Shown here piece by piece: positions 42,704 through 51,372 of a stretch of 64,000 bases of DNA. The DNA comes from CADBRN01 sp050944685 (GTDB lineage Bacteria > Bacillota > Clostridia > Lachnospirales > Lachnospiraceae): contig JBMNRP010000004.1 of the NCBI GenBank assembly GCA_050944685.1, positions 80,148-144,147 on the forward strand, written 5' to 3'. A program made the position numbers and the translations under genes. A model generated the notes under the pieces. The model saw only the letters and a list, made by a program, of their open reading frames with translations. It searched no databases and was not told the DNA's origin. Every line of letters begins with the position of its first letter. Positions within the stretch are counted from its first letter, which is position 1.

Positions 42704-43723
42704 ATGAAAGTATGTGTTTATCAGGGCGCTCTCGGGATTGTCGAAAAGAGCGGTGTGGGTCAGGCGATTCATCACCAGATCAGGGAACTGCGGCTTTCCG
42801 GTGTTCAGATGACGGAAGCCGGTGATCCGGAAACCGAAATTATTCAGATCAATACGGTGTTTCCCGATTCGGTGATAACTGCGCTCAGAGCCAGACGACA
42901 GAATAAGAGAATTCTGTGGTACGGACATTCTACGGAAGAGGATTTCAGAAATTCGTTTCGGCTGTCCAATATCGTTTCACCGCTGTTTCGAAAATGGATT
43001 GTAAGGTGTTATTCCATGGCGGATGCTATAATCACACCGACCGATTATTCCCGCAGTATCATTCAGGGTTACGGCGTCAAGACTCCGATATTTGTCTTAT
43101 CCAATGGTGTAGATACCGATTTTTTCAAACCGGATCCGGCAAGGCGGGCCTCGTTCAGAGCACGCTATCATATCGGGCCGCGGCAGAAAGCTGTTCTTTC
43201 GGTCGGTCACTATATGGAACGCAAAGGGATTATTGATTTTATCGAGCTGGCGGCGAAAATGCCTGATGTGTTATTTTTCTGGTTCGGGCATACCAATCGG
43301 ATTCTGATGACGGATGATGTCATGAAAGCAATAAATAGTGCCACGCCGAATGTGCTGTTTCCCGGTTATGCGAGCCGGGAGGAACTTTGTGATGCCTATT
43401 GCGGCTGTGATCTTTTCTGCTTTATGAGTCATGAAGAAACCGAGGGAATTGTGGTACTTGAAGCGCTTGCTTCCCGGATTCCGGTGCTGGTCAGAGATAT
43501 TCCGGCCTATCAGGGCTGGCTTCATGACGGGTTTAACGTTTACAAAGCAAATACGCAGGAGCAGTTTTTATCCCGGGCAGAGTACATTCTCTCAGGCGAG
43601 CTCCCGGATCTCACTGCGGCGGGAAGAGAGTGTGCAGAGAGTCGTTCCCTGCAGAAAGTTGGAGAGAAACTGATGGCTATTCAAAAGAAAATGATTGGGG
43701 CGGATAACGATAAACTGCTCTGA
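42704..43723 (+). CDS. GT4-family glycosyltransferase
   Basis: 339 residues from ATG 42704 (GAGGTGAGG upstream); the frame is open 5' across the VTT gene but without homology. Glycine loop KSGVGQAIHHQIREL, LSNGVDTDFFKPDP, LSVGHYMERKGIIDFIELA, and EX7E as EETEGIVVLEALASRIPVLV. GT-B retaining enzyme with NDP-sugar donor, cytosolic and peripheral. Resembles glycolipid mannosyl/glucosyltransferases of Gram-positive bacteria. Last gene of locus B before a strong terminator. Confidence 0.83.
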   Translation: MKVCVYQGALGIVEKSGVGQAIHHQIRELRLSGVQMTEAGDPETEIIQINTVFPDSVITALRARRQNKRILWYGHSTEEDFRNSFRLSNIVSPLFRKWIVRCYSMADAIITPTDYSRSIIQGYGVKTPIFVLSNGVDTDFFKPDPARRASFRARYHIGPRQKAVLSVGHYMERKGIIDFIELAAKMPDVLFFWFGHTNRILMTDDVMKAINSATPNVLFPGYASREELCDAYCGCDLFCFMSHEETEGIVVLEALASRIPVLVRDIPAYQGWLHDGFNVYKANTQEQFLSRAEYILSGELPDLTAAGRECAESRSLQKVGEKLMAIQKKMIGADNDKLL

Positions 43724-43750
43724 CAGTACATTTTTGCTTTCTGTCAACGA

Positions 43751-43783
43751 AAAAGATCTGGCTTTTCCGCCAGATCTTTTTTC
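43751..43783. terminator. Bidirectional terminator between locus B and the gat minus-strand unit
   Basis: AGATCTGGC / GCCAGATCT stem with TTTTCC loop, TTTTTTC after it and GAAAAA before it, so it can serve both convergent units. Confidence 0.92.
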
Positions 43784-43793
43784 GTGAAATGAT

Positions 43794-44672
43794 TCAGAAT
43801 AATATGGTGATTTTATAGGTATAGTCCTTTGCCTCTCCCGGATTGGCATACTGGACGTTCTTTTTGTGTTCGAAAATATTATCCTCGTCTGTCGTGGTGG
43901 AAAGACCTGTCCACGGCTCAATTGCCAGGAAGCGGCCTCTTTTGTTGTTCCAGAGCATCAGATACGGAAAATCTTCAAAATCCATCTGAATACCTCTTCC
44001 GGATCTTGCAGAAACCAGTTTTACGCTGCGCGATTTCAGTGTGTCGAGTGCGCGGACATCATGAGCAAAATAAGAATAGGAAAGCTGCAGATCGTTCGTG
44101 TCACTCAGCAGCGGAATCCGCCGGTGCAGATCCTGAAGACCATCCGGCAGCGGTGTGGATGGAGCGCAGGTCTCCTTTTCCGGGAAAATCAGATGATAAT
44201 CTTCAAATGATTCTCCGTCTTCCAGCGGGCAGCAAAATGCAGGATGTCCGCCCACGAAGAACGGCATTTTTTCGTTGCCTGTATTTTCTACGCGGTATGT
44301 GACGGAGATAGTATTTTCCTTCAGGCCAAATATTGAGGACACTTTGAACTCATAGGGAAACTGATTCAGCATTTCCTCATTGGAAGTAATGGAAAAAATG
44401 ATCTCATCGGGAGACTGCTTCTCCATCGTGAATTCTTTCTTGCGGATGATCCCGTGGCGGGGCATGTGCGTAGTCCTGCCATTGCCGATGATCGCGGTGT
44501 CATTCCGGATGCTTCCGCAGATCGGAAACAGGACCGGCGCCTGCCCGCTCCAGTATTCCGGATCACCCTGCCAAAGATATTCAAGACCATTCCTGTCACG
44601 GATCGATTTCAGCGTACCGCCCTTCGTCTTGAAGGTTACATCCAGACATCGGTTATTTAATGAATATTCCAT
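43794..44672 (-). CDS. Aldose 1-epimerase family protein
   Basis: 292 residues of the galactose-mutarotase fold. WQGDPEYWSGQAPVLFPICGS is the LacX-type entry, His of MPRHGIIRKKEF, VGGHPAFCCPL with the second catalytic His, and late Glu in FLAIEPWTGLSTTTDEDN. LacX-like members act on galactose/tagatose-type sugars. It follows the PTS IIB gene by 7 bp and ends the minus-strand gat unit. Ribosome site weak, suggesting coupling. Confidence 0.85.
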   Translation of the reverse strand: MEYSLNNRCLDVTFKTKGGTLKSIRDRNGLEYLWQGDPEYWSGQAPVLFPICGSIRNDTAIIGNGRTTHMPRHGIIRKKEFTMEKQSPDEIIFSITSNEEMLNQFPYEFKVSSIFGLKENTISVTYRVENTGNEKMPFFVGGHPAFCCPLEDGESFEDYHLIFPEKETCAPSTPLPDGLQDLHRRIPLLSDTNDLQLSYSYFAHDVRALDTLKSRSVKLVSARSGRGIQMDFEDFPYLMLWNNKRGRFLAIEPWTGLSTTTDEDNIFEHKKNVQYANPGEAKDYTYKITILF

Positions 44673-44679
44673 GATAATC

Positions 44680-44964
44680 TCAATCGGCTTTCAGCACGTC
44701 AAGGATTTTCTGCTCGGTTTTTTCAACCCCGATGCCGGAGATAAACGGCATGCCGGTGATCAGCGGGATTCCGTAGTCTCTCTTGACCTTCGAGGTGGGA
44801 ACGATGAGAACGGCGTTATCCAGGTTCGAAGCAATCTCGGAAATTCTGCACTGGCAGATTTCGACGTCAATGTTGTTCTTTTTCGCGAGATCTACGATAT
44901 GGTTTGCCGCGATTGTTGAAGTGGCAACTGCTCCGCCGCATGCTACGATAACTTTTTTCTTCAT
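44680..44964 (-). CDS. gatB: PTS galactitol-type IIB subunit
   Basis: 94 residues from ATG 44964 (AAGGAG upstream), full length for GatB. Phosphocysteine Cys9 in VIVACGGAVATSTIAANHI. Receives phosphate from the IIA protein and passes it to the sugar carried by IIC. Unusually it lies on the opposite strand from IIA and IIC (48357-50251), between the regulator and the epimerase, yet shares their operator, present just upstream at 45056-45078. Confidence 0.88.
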   Translation of the reverse strand: MKKKVIVACGGAVATSTIAANHIVDLAKKNNIDVEICQCRISEIASNLDNAVLIVPTSKVKRDYGIPLITGMPFISGIGVEKTEQKILDVLKAD

Positions 44965-45034
44965 GATTTTTCTCCTTTTTTGATTTGCTTTTTTCACCGC
45001 CGCTCCGGCGGTTCCGGTTTCATTTGTTAATTGT

Positions 45035-45078
45035 ATGGTAGCGCAAACCGGGCTGAGAAAACAGTCAAAGGTCTTTCA
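45035..45078 (-). promoter_or_regulatory. gat operator copy and -10 upstream of gatB (minus strand)
   Basis: On the minus strand the 23-bp element 45078-45056 (core CCTTTGACTGTTTTC) is identical to the one before the aldolase gene at 47299-47321. TACCAT (45040-45035) follows the TTGACT core at exactly 22 bp, the same distance as TACGAT in the other copy. Gives gatB and the epimerase their own co-regulated promoter. Confidence 0.7.
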
Positions 45079-45104
45079 TAAAAATGTGAAAGGACCTGAA
45101 TGGT

Positions 45105-47183
45105 TTACCCGAGTGTGTATTCGAACGACTCGATGATTCCTGCGGCCTCCTCCGGAGTTTTCGCTTTCATCAGTCTTTCCTTGAAATCGTTCTGACGGAG
45201 CAGATTGACCAGATGAAAAAATGCTTTCAGATGAGTCTTATGGTCGACTGCGCTCAGAGTGCATACGAACCATACCGGATCCATTTCTTCATTTCCGAAT
45301 TCGACCGGATTTTTCAGGCGGATCAGATTCATTCCCGCCTTGATGCTTCCTTTTTCGACCCCTTCGTGAGGAACGGCAAACCCTTCGGACAGAACAACAT
45401 AAGGACCGTTTTCTTCAATGTTTGTGATCATGGCGTCTATGTAGCGATCTTCGATATAGCCGCGGGTAACCAGGTTTTCCGCGGATTTTCGAACCGCATC
45501 GCGCCAGTCGCTGCATTCAACATCAAGCTGAATGTGTGAGGCCGGGAGCATATGATGAAGGGCCGGAGCAAACAGGTCGGTTTCCTCATATGGCTCACTG
45601 AAAAAACGGCTTACGACTCTGCGCAGTTTCTTCTCCAGTTCCCGTGCCTGGTCAGGGACACTTTCATACAGTATCGGGCTGATTTTTTCCATCAGAGCTT
45701 TCGGAGAGCTTTCCTCCGCCGTGATCCGCGACGGCAGATTGCGGCTTGTGCGGAGCGCGTCGATTTTGCTTCCGATTCGGATGTAATCTTCGTCATTGAG
45801 CATCGGGGATACAACGACATAATCCAGCCTGCAGTTTTTCAGATCGACCGTGGAAATGATAAAGTCCGCGGCTCCTTCCTGCAGCTTTTCCGCTTCATGG
45901 GCGGAGATGATATCAACGATCTGGAAATTAAAATGCTCCTTCAATCTGGCCAGGAGAAGCTGCGACGTTCCGACTCCTGCGTGACAAGCCAGAATGACGT
46001 GAAAGGAGATTTCTTTTTGTTTCTGCCGTTCCAGAGCAGCACAGATGTGGACGCCGATGTATTTCAGCTCGTCTGAAGTGATTTCCCTTCCCGCGTAATT
46101 TTCCAGCATGTCGTGCAGCTCCTGAACAGACGACATGACTTCCTCATTTTCTTCCAATACCTCGTTGACCGCCTCGTTCTCAACATAGGTGACCGGTGCG
46201 GAGCTGAATACCGAATAGAGGTGATTCGACAGATTTTCGAAAAAATCATAATCCTGATTCAGGTTAATTCCGAGACTGTCGGATATCCGTTCAATGAAAA
46301 GACGGGTGAACATCTGGGTTCGGACGACGTCACCTTCGTAATCGTCCGCTTTCATATAGCGGCAGGAGCTCAGTAATTTGCTGAGATGGCGGACCTCATC
46401 CTCTGTCGTTTTTATATGACAGTACTGGGATACATATTTCAGTATATCCTGTGCCATTCGATAGTGGTGAAATTCTTCATCATCCTGCGGCTCCATGTAT
46501 TCGCCCTGCATGTTTCGGTTTACCATGATGCCGAGGTACATGACGAGCCGCTGGAAAGAAGTGTCGGTCAGATGACTCTTGTAGGTATGTTCCTGCTCCT
46601 GCACGATTTTCTGAATTACGACGCGGTCGCCGGCCTGAATGCTGATATATCTGGAGAGCATATTTTCCTTCATTGTTCCCAGGTCGGGCATGATGACATG
46701 GAGAAGAAAACGCCGTTTTACGCTTTCCTTACCGAGCGCGCGGAGCCCCTTATTCGAGTGAGAGTCAACCGTCATGCCATGTATGGTGATATATTTTTTG
46801 ATATCTTCCAGATCGCCGATCACGGTAGCACGGCTGACAAACAGAAGTTCTGCCAGTTCTGCCAGCGTGACAAATCCTGAGGCGTTGACGATGACGGCAG
46901 AAGCTACTTTTTTCCGCTCGTCTTTTGAAAGCTTGTAATTATAGAAGTCTTCCTCTGTGAAAAGAGAGACGGCCAGCGCAAAGTCGGCATTTTTTTCGAT
47001 CACGCCGTGACTGCCCAGCGTGAGCGGATGATAACCGTTCTCGCCCAGAACCGCATTGATCGAATGGATGTCATTTCGTATGGTCCGCTCCGAAACCTGA
47101 AATTCTTCTGCGAGTGTGGATAAGGAACCGGGTATGCCTTCACGGTTCAGTCTGCGGACTATTGCGATCGTTCTTTTATTCAT
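45105..47183 (-). CDS. PRD-containing PTS-regulated transcriptional activator (MtlR/BglG type)
   Basis: 692 residues from ATG 47183 (AGGAGGG upstream). Two N-terminal winged helices (about residues 1-160: VRRLNREGIPGSLSTLAEEFQVSERTIRNDI and VTLAELAELLFVSRATVIGDLEDI), two PRDs (about 170-390) with phosphorylatable histidines, a IIB-like domain with ACHAGVGTSQLLLARL (Cys about 432), and a IIA-like domain with FAVPHE near 640. This architecture activates polyol PTS operons when the PRDs and EIIB/EIIA state report substrate. It probably binds the paired 23-bp sites at 45056 and 47299. Confidence 0.9.
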   Translation of the reverse strand: MNKRTIAIVRRLNREGIPGSLSTLAEEFQVSERTIRNDIHSINAVLGENGYHPLTLGSHGVIEKNADFALAVSLFTEEDFYNYKLSKDERKKVASAVIVNASGFVTLAELAELLFVSRATVIGDLEDIKKYITIHGMTVDSHSNKGLRALGKESVKRRFLLHVIMPDLGTMKENMLSRYISIQAGDRVVIQKIVQEQEHTYKSHLTDTSFQRLVMYLGIMVNRNMQGEYMEPQDDEEFHHYRMAQDILKYVSQYCHIKTTEDEVRHLSKLLSSCRYMKADDYEGDVVRTQMFTRLFIERISDSLGINLNQDYDFFENLSNHLYSVFSSAPVTYVENEAVNEVLEENEEVMSSVQELHDMLENYAGREITSDELKYIGVHICAALERQKQKEISFHVILACHAGVGTSQLLLARLKEHFNFQIVDIISAHEAEKLQEGAADFIISTVDLKNCRLDYVVVSPMLNDEDYIRIGSKIDALRTSRNLPSRITAEESSPKALMEKISPILYESVPDQARELEKKLRRVVSRFFSEPYEETDLFAPALHHMLPASHIQLDVECSDWRDAVRKSAENLVTRGYIEDRYIDAMITNIEENGPYVVLSEGFAVPHEGVEKGSIKAGMNLIRLKNPVEFGNEEMDPVWFVCTLSAVDHKTHLKAFFHLVNLLRQNDFKERLMKAKTPEEAAGIIESFEYTLG

Positions 47184-47298
47184 CGGTTTATGATCCCTCC
47201 TGCTATTTCCCGGAAATATCCCTTTCTGCTTTTGATTCTTACATACATAATAAACCAAAAGAGAGTTTTTCATTAAAACAGTTTTTTGCAAAAAACGG

Positions 47299-47342
47299 TG
47301 AAAGACCTTTGACTGTTTTCTGGACATTCCTTTTGATACGAT
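47299..47342 (+). promoter_or_regulatory. gat operator copy and -10 upstream of the aldolase operon
   Basis: The 23-bp element 47299-47321 with TTGACT at 47309-47314 and TACGAT at 47337-47342, 22 bp further on. An identical inverted copy sits before gatB. The 22-bp distance is too long for TTGACT to act as an ordinary -35 with that -10, so the element is more likely an activator site. Confidence 0.7.
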
Positions 47343-47424
47343 GAGTCCAACAGGAAACAAGTACGAAATACAGGCGGATAAAAAAACCGCGGTGGGTGGC
47401 AGAAACAGAGGAGGTTAAATAAAG

Positions 47425-48300
47425 ATGTCATTAGTAACTACCAAGCAGCTGATGCTGGATGCACAGGCAGGCGGATATGCAATCGGCGCGTTTAATGTGG
47501 AAAACATGGAGATGGTTCAGGCGGTCGTAGCTGCTGCCGAGGAAATGAATTCTCCGGTTATCATGCAGACAACACCGGGGACCGTCAAATATGCGAATCT
47601 TCGCTATTTTTACGAGAACGTCAGAACCGCTGCGGAAGAAGCTTCCGTACCGGTCGTGATGCATCTCGATCACGGAAGCAGCTATGAGCTGGCGATGCAG
47701 GCCCTGAGAACCGGTTATACATCCATAATGATCGACGGGTCCAGAAAACCGTTTGAAGAGAATATCGCGCTCACAAAAGCGGTCGTGGATGCCTGCCATC
47801 CGTCGGGAATTCCGGTTGAGGCGGAGCTCGGAAAGGTCGGAGGCAAGGAAGATGACCTGGAGGGTGCGGACGATTCTCCATATACAGATCCGCATGAGGC
47901 TGCCGAATTTGTTGAACGCACAGGTGTTGATTCTCTGGCGATTGCAGTCGGAACCGCGCACGGCGTTTACAAAGTGACACCGAAGCTTGATGTAGAGCGG
48001 ATCACGGCGGTTCGTCAGTATGTGAAGATTCCGCTTGTTCTTCACGGCACTTCGGGGGTTCCGGATGAGCAGGTAACGGAGTGCGTGAAGCGCGGTATGT
48101 GCAAAGTTAATTACGCGACAGATCTCCGAATCGCATTTACCAGAGGCGTGAGAAAAGTTCTGAACGGGGATCCGGATGTCTTTGATCCGAAGAAATACAA
48201 TGCCGTCGGAAGAGAAGAGGTTAAAAAATATGTGATGCAGAAGATGCAGGTCGTAGGAAGCGTCGGGAAGGCGGAGAAATACAAAGCCGCTATAGTATAA
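47425..48300 (+). CDS. gatY: Class II tagatose/fructose-bisphosphate aldolase
   Basis: 291 residues. YAIGAFNVENMEMVQAVV start, HLDHGSSYE (catalytic Asp and zinc His near residues 80-84), MIDGSRKPFEENI, EAELGKVGGKED, GTAHGVYK (zinc His) and LVLHGTSGVP. Closest in style to GatY/KbaY tagatose-1,6-bisphosphate aldolases, which fits the galactitol genes around it. Yields glyceraldehyde-3-phosphate and dihydroxyacetone phosphate. AGAGGAGG site; first gene of the plus-strand gat operon. Confidence 0.87.
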   Translation: MSLVTTKQLMLDAQAGGYAIGAFNVENMEMVQAVVAAAEEMNSPVIMQTTPGTVKYANLRYFYENVRTAAEEASVPVVMHLDHGSSYELAMQALRTGYTSIMIDGSRKPFEENIALTKAVVDACHPSGIPVEAELGKVGGKEDDLEGADDSPYTDPHEAAEFVERTGVDSLAIAVGTAHGVYKVTPKLDVERITAVRQYVKIPLVLHGTSGVPDEQVTECVKRGMCKVNYATDLRIAFTRGVRKVLNGDPDVFDPKKYNAVGREEVKKYVMQKMQVVGSVGKAEKYKAAIV

Positions 48301-48356
48301 TAGTGGAAAACACTATTTAAGAGATGCGCTCCGGCGGTCTCATACTGGAGGGAAAA

Positions 48357-48842
48357 ATGATCTGGGAAAAATTACAGGACTCACTGATTTTCACAAATGA
48401 AGAAGCGAAGACGTCTGCTGACGTATTCAGAATTATGGGCGGAGAATTGATCCGCCAGGGTTATGCGAAAGATTCTTATATCGATGCGCTGAACGCACGG
48501 GAAGCTGAATATCCGACTGGCCTGGACATCGACGGAATCGGGGTGGCTCTTCCGCACACGGATATCAGCCATACTTCCAGGACGGCAATCGCGGTTGCCA
48601 CGTTGAAAAACCCTGTCGTGTTTCACGAGATGGGCGGGGATGATGAAGACACCGTTGATGTCAGCGTCGTATTCATGCTGTGCGTATCGGATCCGGGCGG
48701 ACATATGGACGTTCTGCAGAGAGTCGTCACGGTGATTCAGGACAAGGAAGTCATGGCAAAACTTCAGAGAGCAACGGATAAAGATGAAATAATCTCTATC
48801 ATCCGGGATAAAGAAACCGTCCTGGATGAGGAAGCTTCATAA
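48357..48842 (+). CDS. gatA: PTS galactitol-type IIA subunit
   Basis: 161 residues from ATG 48357 (GGAGGG upstream). Fructose/mannitol-type EIIA fold with phospho-His67 in GIGVALPHTDISH. Takes phosphate from HPr and gives it to the IIB encoded at 44680. Located between the aldolase and IIC genes. The ending DEEAS is free of any fused domain, so it is a stand-alone IIA. Confidence 0.88.
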   Translation: MIWEKLQDSLIFTNEEAKTSADVFRIMGGELIRQGYAKDSYIDALNAREAEYPTGLDIDGIGVALPHTDISHTSRTAIAVATLKNPVVFHEMGGDDEDTVDVSVVFMLCVSDPGGHMDVLQRVVTVIQDKEVMAKLQRATDKDEIISIIRDKETVLDEEAS

Positions 48843-48883
48843 AGCTTATCGGGGAAGCAGAACAAGATATAGGAGAGGGTATT

Positions 48884-50251
48884 ATGTGGCAAGCAATTTC
48901 AGCTGTTATTCAATATATTATCGATATGGGAGCATCTGTTATGCTTCCGATCGTGATCGCGATTCTCAGTATTATCGTAGGAGTCAAGGTCGGAAAGGCG
49001 ATCCGCTCCGGTCTGATGATCGGTGTCGGCTTCGTTGGCCTCAATCTGATCGTCAATATGATGAATGAAAACCTCGGACCAGCCGCGCAGGCGATGTCGG
49101 AGCGGTTCGGATTTTCACTCAGCGTCGTGGATATCGGATGGCCCGGAGCTTCTCCGATGACATGGGCTTCTGATATTGCAATTGTAGCGATTCCGGTGGC
49201 TATCGGCGTCAATATCCTGATGCTGGTGCTTCGTATGACACGTACCGTTAACATCGATATCTGGAATATCTGGCATATGACGTTCACCGGCGCGATCTGC
49301 TACGCAGTGACCGGTAAGTACTGGGCAGGAATTGTCGGCGTTATCGTGCACGCTGCGATCGCCTACAAACTCGGTGATCTCTGGGCTCCTGTCTGCGAGG
49401 ATTATTTTGAACTGGACGGTCTGACGATCCCTCATGGTACGTCGGCTTACATGGCACCGTTTGCGGCATTTGTCGACTGGATATTCGACCACATTCCGGG
49501 TGTTCGCAAAATCAACTGGAACATGGATGAACTCCAGGAGAAGGTCGGAGTTTTCGGCGAGCCTGTCGTGATCGGATTTATTCTCGGATCTGTCATCGGA
49601 GTTCTCGCCGATTATGAACCGAAGGACTGGCTGGCTCTTGGTGTCGATATGGCCGCGGTTATGGTTCTGATGCCGAAGATCGTCAAATGCATCATGGATG
49701 GCCTTATGCCGCTTTCCGAGCAGGCAAAGCAGATGATGACGAAGAAATTCAACGGTTCCCGTTTCTATATCGGACTGGATCCGGCAATCCTTCTCGGAGA
49801 TTCTCAGGTTGTTACGGCGGGACTTATTTTTATCCCGATCACCCTGATTATCGCAATTCTGGTTCCGGGCAACCGTGTTCTTCCGTTCGGTGATCTGGCG
49901 ACCATCAGCTTCTTCATCGCTATTGCGGTAGGTATTCATGAGGGCAATCTGTTCCGCACGCTGTTCTCCGGTACTCTGATCATGTACATCACGATCTGGA
50001 TCGCAAATCAGACGATTCCGTGGGTAACCAAGCTGGCGACTTCGACCGGAAGCCTGACGACATCCGGGCAGGTGGCAGCGCTGGATCAGGGCGGATCTCC
50101 GATCACATACATTTATACACAGCTGTTTACACACGAAAATATTCCGGGAATGCTTTTTATTCTGATCTTCTATATTATCTGCACGATTTTCTCGATCCGG
50201 TATTCCAGAAAGGTCAGAGCAAAGCTGGACGCCGCTGAGGCGGAAGAGTAA
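48884..50251 (+). CDS. gatC: PTS galactitol-type IIC permease
   Basis: 455 residues with about ten to twelve spans. GatC-type features: GASVMLPIVIAILSIIVGVKVGKAIRSGLMIGVGFVGLNL at the start, the conserved loop VCEDYFELDGLTIPHGTSAYMAPFA and GLDPAILLGDSQVVTAGLIFIP. Carries galactitol (or a related polyol) across the membrane for phosphorylation by IIB. AGGAGAGGG site; 41 bp after gatA. Confidence 0.9.
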   Translation: MWQAISAVIQYIIDMGASVMLPIVIAILSIIVGVKVGKAIRSGLMIGVGFVGLNLIVNMMNENLGPAAQAMSERFGFSLSVVDIGWPGASPMTWASDIAIVAIPVAIGVNILMLVLRMTRTVNIDIWNIWHMTFTGAICYAVTGKYWAGIVGVIVHAAIAYKLGDLWAPVCEDYFELDGLTIPHGTSAYMAPFAAFVDWIFDHIPGVRKINWNMDELQEKVGVFGEPVVIGFILGSVIGVLADYEPKDWLALGVDMAAVMVLMPKIVKCIMDGLMPLSEQAKQMMTKKFNGSRFYIGLDPAILLGDSQVVTAGLIFIPITLIIAILVPGNRVLPFGDLATISFFIAIAVGIHEGNLFRTLFSGTLIMYITIWIANQTIPWVTKLATSTGSLTTSGQVAALDQGGSPITYIYTQLFTHENIPGMLFILIFYIICTIFSIRYSRKVRAKLDAAEAEE

Positions 50252-50307
50252 TAGAAAAAAGACAAGTCAGAAAACGATCGTGATTCAATCATTACAGGAG
50301 AGAAACC

Positions 50308-51369
50308 ATGGCAGAAAAAATGATGGCCGGTGTTGTACACGGCATAAAAGATATTCGATATGAAGAAGCAGACAGACCGGAGCCGGGTCCGGGTATGGTT
50401 CAGATCAAGGTAAAGTATACCGGCATCTGCGGATCGGATGTACCGCGTGTCAATCAGGGAACCGCGCATTATTTCCCGATCATTCTGGGGCATGAATTCT
50501 CCGGTGTCGTCTCGAAGACCGGAGAGGGCGTCACACGGCTGAAACAGGGAGACCGGGTTGCCGGAATCCCGCTGGTTCCCTGCATGAAGTGCGAGGACTG
50601 TCAGAAGGGCAACTATTCACTTTGCAAGCATTATGACTTTATCGGATCCCATTCGAACGGAAGCTACGCCGAGTATGCCTGTGTTCCGGAGATGAACGCT
50701 GTCAGATTTTCCGATTCGGTCAGCTTCGAGGAAGGTGCATTGTTTGAGCCGGCGACGGTCGCGCTGCATGGCCTGGAGCGGACGGATTACAAGGGAGGGC
50801 GCACAGTCGCCATTCTCGGAGCGGGAACAGTCGGTATGATGACGATGCAGTGGGCAAAAATATTCGGTGCCAGAAAGATCGTCGTCTTTGATATTGTCAA
50901 TGAGCGTCTGGAGCTCGGCAAGAGACTCGGAGCAACGAGCGGCATCAACACGCTGGATAAGGACTTCATGGACCAGGCGATGAATATCACCGACGGACGC
51001 GGATTTGATTATGTATTTGAGACGGCGGGAAACGTGATTACGATGAAGCTTGCGTTTGCGCTTGCCGCGAATAAAGCGGATGTATGTTTTATCGGAACGC
51101 CTACGAAGGATCTCTCATTTTCCGTCAGTGAATGGGAGCAGATGAACCGGAAAGAATTTCGGCTGACCGGATCCTGGATGTCTTATTCTGCACCGTTCCC
51201 GGGTCATGAATGGGATTGCGTCGCTCATTATTTTTCCAGTGGCGAGCTGAAAATTGATGATTCTTTTATTTTCCGCAAGGTTCCGCTCAGCAGGATCGAC
51301 GAAGCGTTCAAACTGTATCTGACACCCGGAACCGTAAAAGGAAAAATACTGATTGACAGTGAGGCATGA
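50308..51369 (+). CDS. gatD: Galactitol-1-phosphate 5-dehydrogenase-type zinc dehydrogenase
   Basis: 353 residues, MDR family. CGSDVPRV and LGHEFSGVV catalytic zinc sites, CMKCEDCQKGNYSLC structural zinc, ILGAGTVGMMTMQW Rossmann motif. The C-terminal half (GTPTKDLSFSVSEWEQMNRKEFRLTGSWMSYSAPFPG) matches galactitol-1-phosphate dehydrogenases well. Oxidises galactitol-1-phosphate to tagatose-6-phosphate with NAD+. Lies between IIC and the sugar kinase, in pathway order. Confidence 0.9.
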   Translation: MAEKMMAGVVHGIKDIRYEEADRPEPGPGMVQIKVKYTGICGSDVPRVNQGTAHYFPIILGHEFSGVVSKTGEGVTRLKQGDRVAGIPLVPCMKCEDCQKGNYSLCKHYDFIGSHSNGSYAEYACVPEMNAVRFSDSVSFEEGALFEPATVALHGLERTDYKGGRTVAILGAGTVGMMTMQWAKIFGARKIVVFDIVNERLELGKRLGATSGINTLDKDFMDQAMNITDGRGFDYVFETAGNVITMKLAFALAANKADVCFIGTPTKDLSFSVSEWEQMNRKEFRLTGSWMSYSAPFPGHEWDCVAHYFSSGELKIDDSFIFRKVPLSRIDEAFKLYLTPGTVKGKILIDSEA

Positions 51370-51372
51370 CCG

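Noticed and set aside
49115..50134. 339-codon open frame antisense to gatC
   Set aside because: It mirrors a well-conserved PTS IIC gene, its translation is rich in Arg/His/Asp without domain pattern, and it has no ribosome site.
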